NCBI RefSeq assembly: GCF_037325665.1
Contig: NC_090261.1
Span: forward strand, 71,136,061 to 71,200,060
DNA: 64,000 bases
Direction: 5' to 3'
Origin: Littorina saxatilis
Taxonomy: Eukaryota > Mollusca > Gastropoda > Littorinimorpha > Littorinidae
Below are positions 29,491-64,000 of the stretch, piece after piece. The notes beneath the pieces were generated by a model. It was not told the DNA's origin and did no database searches. It worked only from the letters and a program-made list of their open reading frames with translations. The translations under genes were made by a program, and so were the position numbers. How positions within the stretch are numbered: the stretch's first letter is position 1; each line of letters starts with the position of its first letter.

Positions 29491-30069
29491 ACATATAGGT
29501 CTATGGGGTTATCAACAGCAGAGTTAGGGTGGCTTCATTTGAAAGTGTATTGCATTCTCTCCAACTGCACAGATAGTACAATTTAAAAAAAAAAGTTGGT
29601 CATAATGTAACCGAGTGCCTGCCGTCGCCCTTCACAATAACACAACATAACATAACATAAGCGGCCTGATAGGGTTTTCAGCATGGCGATCTCTACTACA
29701 TGACAGGCCTACCCGTCACGCATCTGGGGGCCAGATATGGGGGCCCACTGCATTTCTATTGACAATCTGTAGTTTTGGGATAATTTTTACACAGAACTTT
29801 CCTAAAATGCTTAGAGAAGGTCTGATGCATTCGTCACTGATAGGAATAAGACTACCTATTACTTTCTTAGTACAGTGCAGTGATACTAACTTGTGAAACA
29901 ACAACTCAAGCCAGCAAAGTTTAAGGAATAATAATTCCTGGAATGATTATACTATAGTGAAGAAGACACTGTACAGTGTAATTAAAATAATAATATCAAT
30001 GAGGATTTATCACCTCGGAGAACTCAGGGCATTCGCAAAAACAGAAAACATACATTCTCTACTATGAAA

Positions 30070-30092
30070 ACACACAGACACAAACACACACA

Positions 30093-30144
<52 letters not shown>
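30070..30144. repeat. (CA)n microsatellite
   Basis: About 75 bp of CA with a few CAA/CAG interruptions upstream of PNN. Confidence 0.95.
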
Positions 30145-30148
<4 letters not shown>

Positions 30149-30488
30149 CACCCACACATGTATGTAGATGTACACCAGGCCACACAGGCACACACAAATA
30201 GCTGCCCTGGGTTAAGCTTCAACTTTGACAAAGAAAGAGGGGTCAGACAGAAGAGCAAGTTGACATTATTTGAAGTGTGACAGAATTTTTGACTTCGAGT
30301 TCGAGTGTCATTTTGTTAAACACACACACTAAGGAAGATATAGATTATAGAAGACAAGACCTGCACAAACAAGCTTGTTTTACTTACCCCAAATGTAGAG
30401 TACGCTATGGTTTTCAGCCTTTTACTTGCCGCATGTATTTCAACTAGTGAATTTGAAATATCGTTCTTTATATTTGTGCCGCGCTGCG

Positions 30489-30495
30489 TACGTCA
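30489..30495 (+). promoter_or_regulatory. CRE-like TACGTCA upstream of PNN
   Basis: It lies in a locally GC-rich patch (CCGCGCTGCGTACGTCATAG), about 204 bases before the PNN start codon, a plausible promoter position. A single-motif match, so weak. Confidence 0.25.
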
Positions 30496-30698
30496 TAGGA
30501 CGATCTCAATTGAGTTAAATTTGTAGAGTATATTTTAGGTTACCTAATCTGTGCTCACGGTCTTTTAAATTTATGTTTACATGTATATTTGCTTTTTCAG
30601 ATGTAACGGCACATTGACTTTGAGAAGATTTTATTGTACGGTTTTCAATATCATGTGCTTGCTTGTGGTAATTAGACAGTTTGGATCTACACATCAAA

Positions 30699-63931
<33,233 letters not shown>

Positions 63932-64000
63932 GTAAGTAGCTCCTTATTGATTTTGCGTACTAACACGCTGTTAAGGCATGCATACGACACACTTCCAGTG

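Larger units (their letters stand above)
29491..30698. other. PNN upstream region
   Basis: Non-coding. It contains a CATAA-rich run at 29637-29660, a (CA)n tract at 30070-30144, and unique DNA leading to the PNN start codon. Confidence 0.5.

Overview
The window is animal nuclear DNA, very probably from a gastropod mollusc (caenogastropod-like; possibly close to Littorina, which is an inference from remembered repeat families). It has small exons with GT-AG introns, long introns packed with transposons, many CA/TG and GA microsatellites, tRNA-headed SINEs, and Tc1/mariner-pogo, Harbinger-like, hAT-like, Ty3/gypsy, DIRS-like and L1/Tx1-like elements. There is no sign of bacterial operons, and most long open frames outside the genes belong to transposons or are microsatellite artefacts.

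Two host genes run through almost the whole window, head to head. TRAPPC6B (TRAPP complex subunit, Trs33 family) is complete on the minus strand as six coding exons between 26469 (start codon) and 3305 (stop), predicting 156 residues. PNN (pinin, splicing and nuclear-speckle factor) starts at 30699 on the plus strand. Eight exons are visible, up to 63931, and the gene runs off the right edge. The same two genes are divergent neighbours in human (14q21.1), so this looks like an ancient linked pair. At the far left (1-232, minus) is an exon of a secreted protein resembling the C-terminal domain of short-chain collagen C4.

Layout: 1-232 collagen-like exon; 911-2094 TA-flanked TIR element; 2461-3275 minisatellites and a MITE next to the TRAPPC6B 3' end; 3305-26469 TRAPPC6B. 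Its introns hold SINEs, a 1.3 kb transposon nested in a SINE, a GGCC/TAA element with its own open frame, an L1/Tx1-like LINE with an uninterrupted ORF2, and a nest in which a SINE holds an 8-bp-TSD foldback MITE and a whole-looking Ty3/gypsy element. 26470-30698 is the shared upstream region, carrying one SSR-bearing repeat and two long foldback palindromes. From 30699 on is PNN: intron 1 holds a 9-bp-TSD TIR element, a GGCC/TAA MITE and another TIR element; intron 6 (15.6 kb) holds a DIRS-like element split by a 3.7 kb TA-flanked transposon, then a roughly 3.9 kb TIR element; intron 7 (8.6 kb) holds a pogo/mariner-type MITE split by a second DIRS-like element, and a Tigger (pogo) remnant that keeps a CENP-B-type helix-turn-helix.

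The most unusual signals are: (i) an exact 127-bp direct duplication abutting both LTRs of the young Ty3/gypsy element, where 4-6 bp is normal; (ii) two DIRS-like elements of nearly equal native length (about 5.7-5.8 kb) with inverted terminal repeats, a matching internal complementary region and an ATT shared at the ends; (iii) conservation of the TRAPPC6B-PNN divergent pair; and (iv) several TIR families whose target duplications can be read exactly because they landed in known repeats. All calls rest on reading the sequence by eye; no database search was run.
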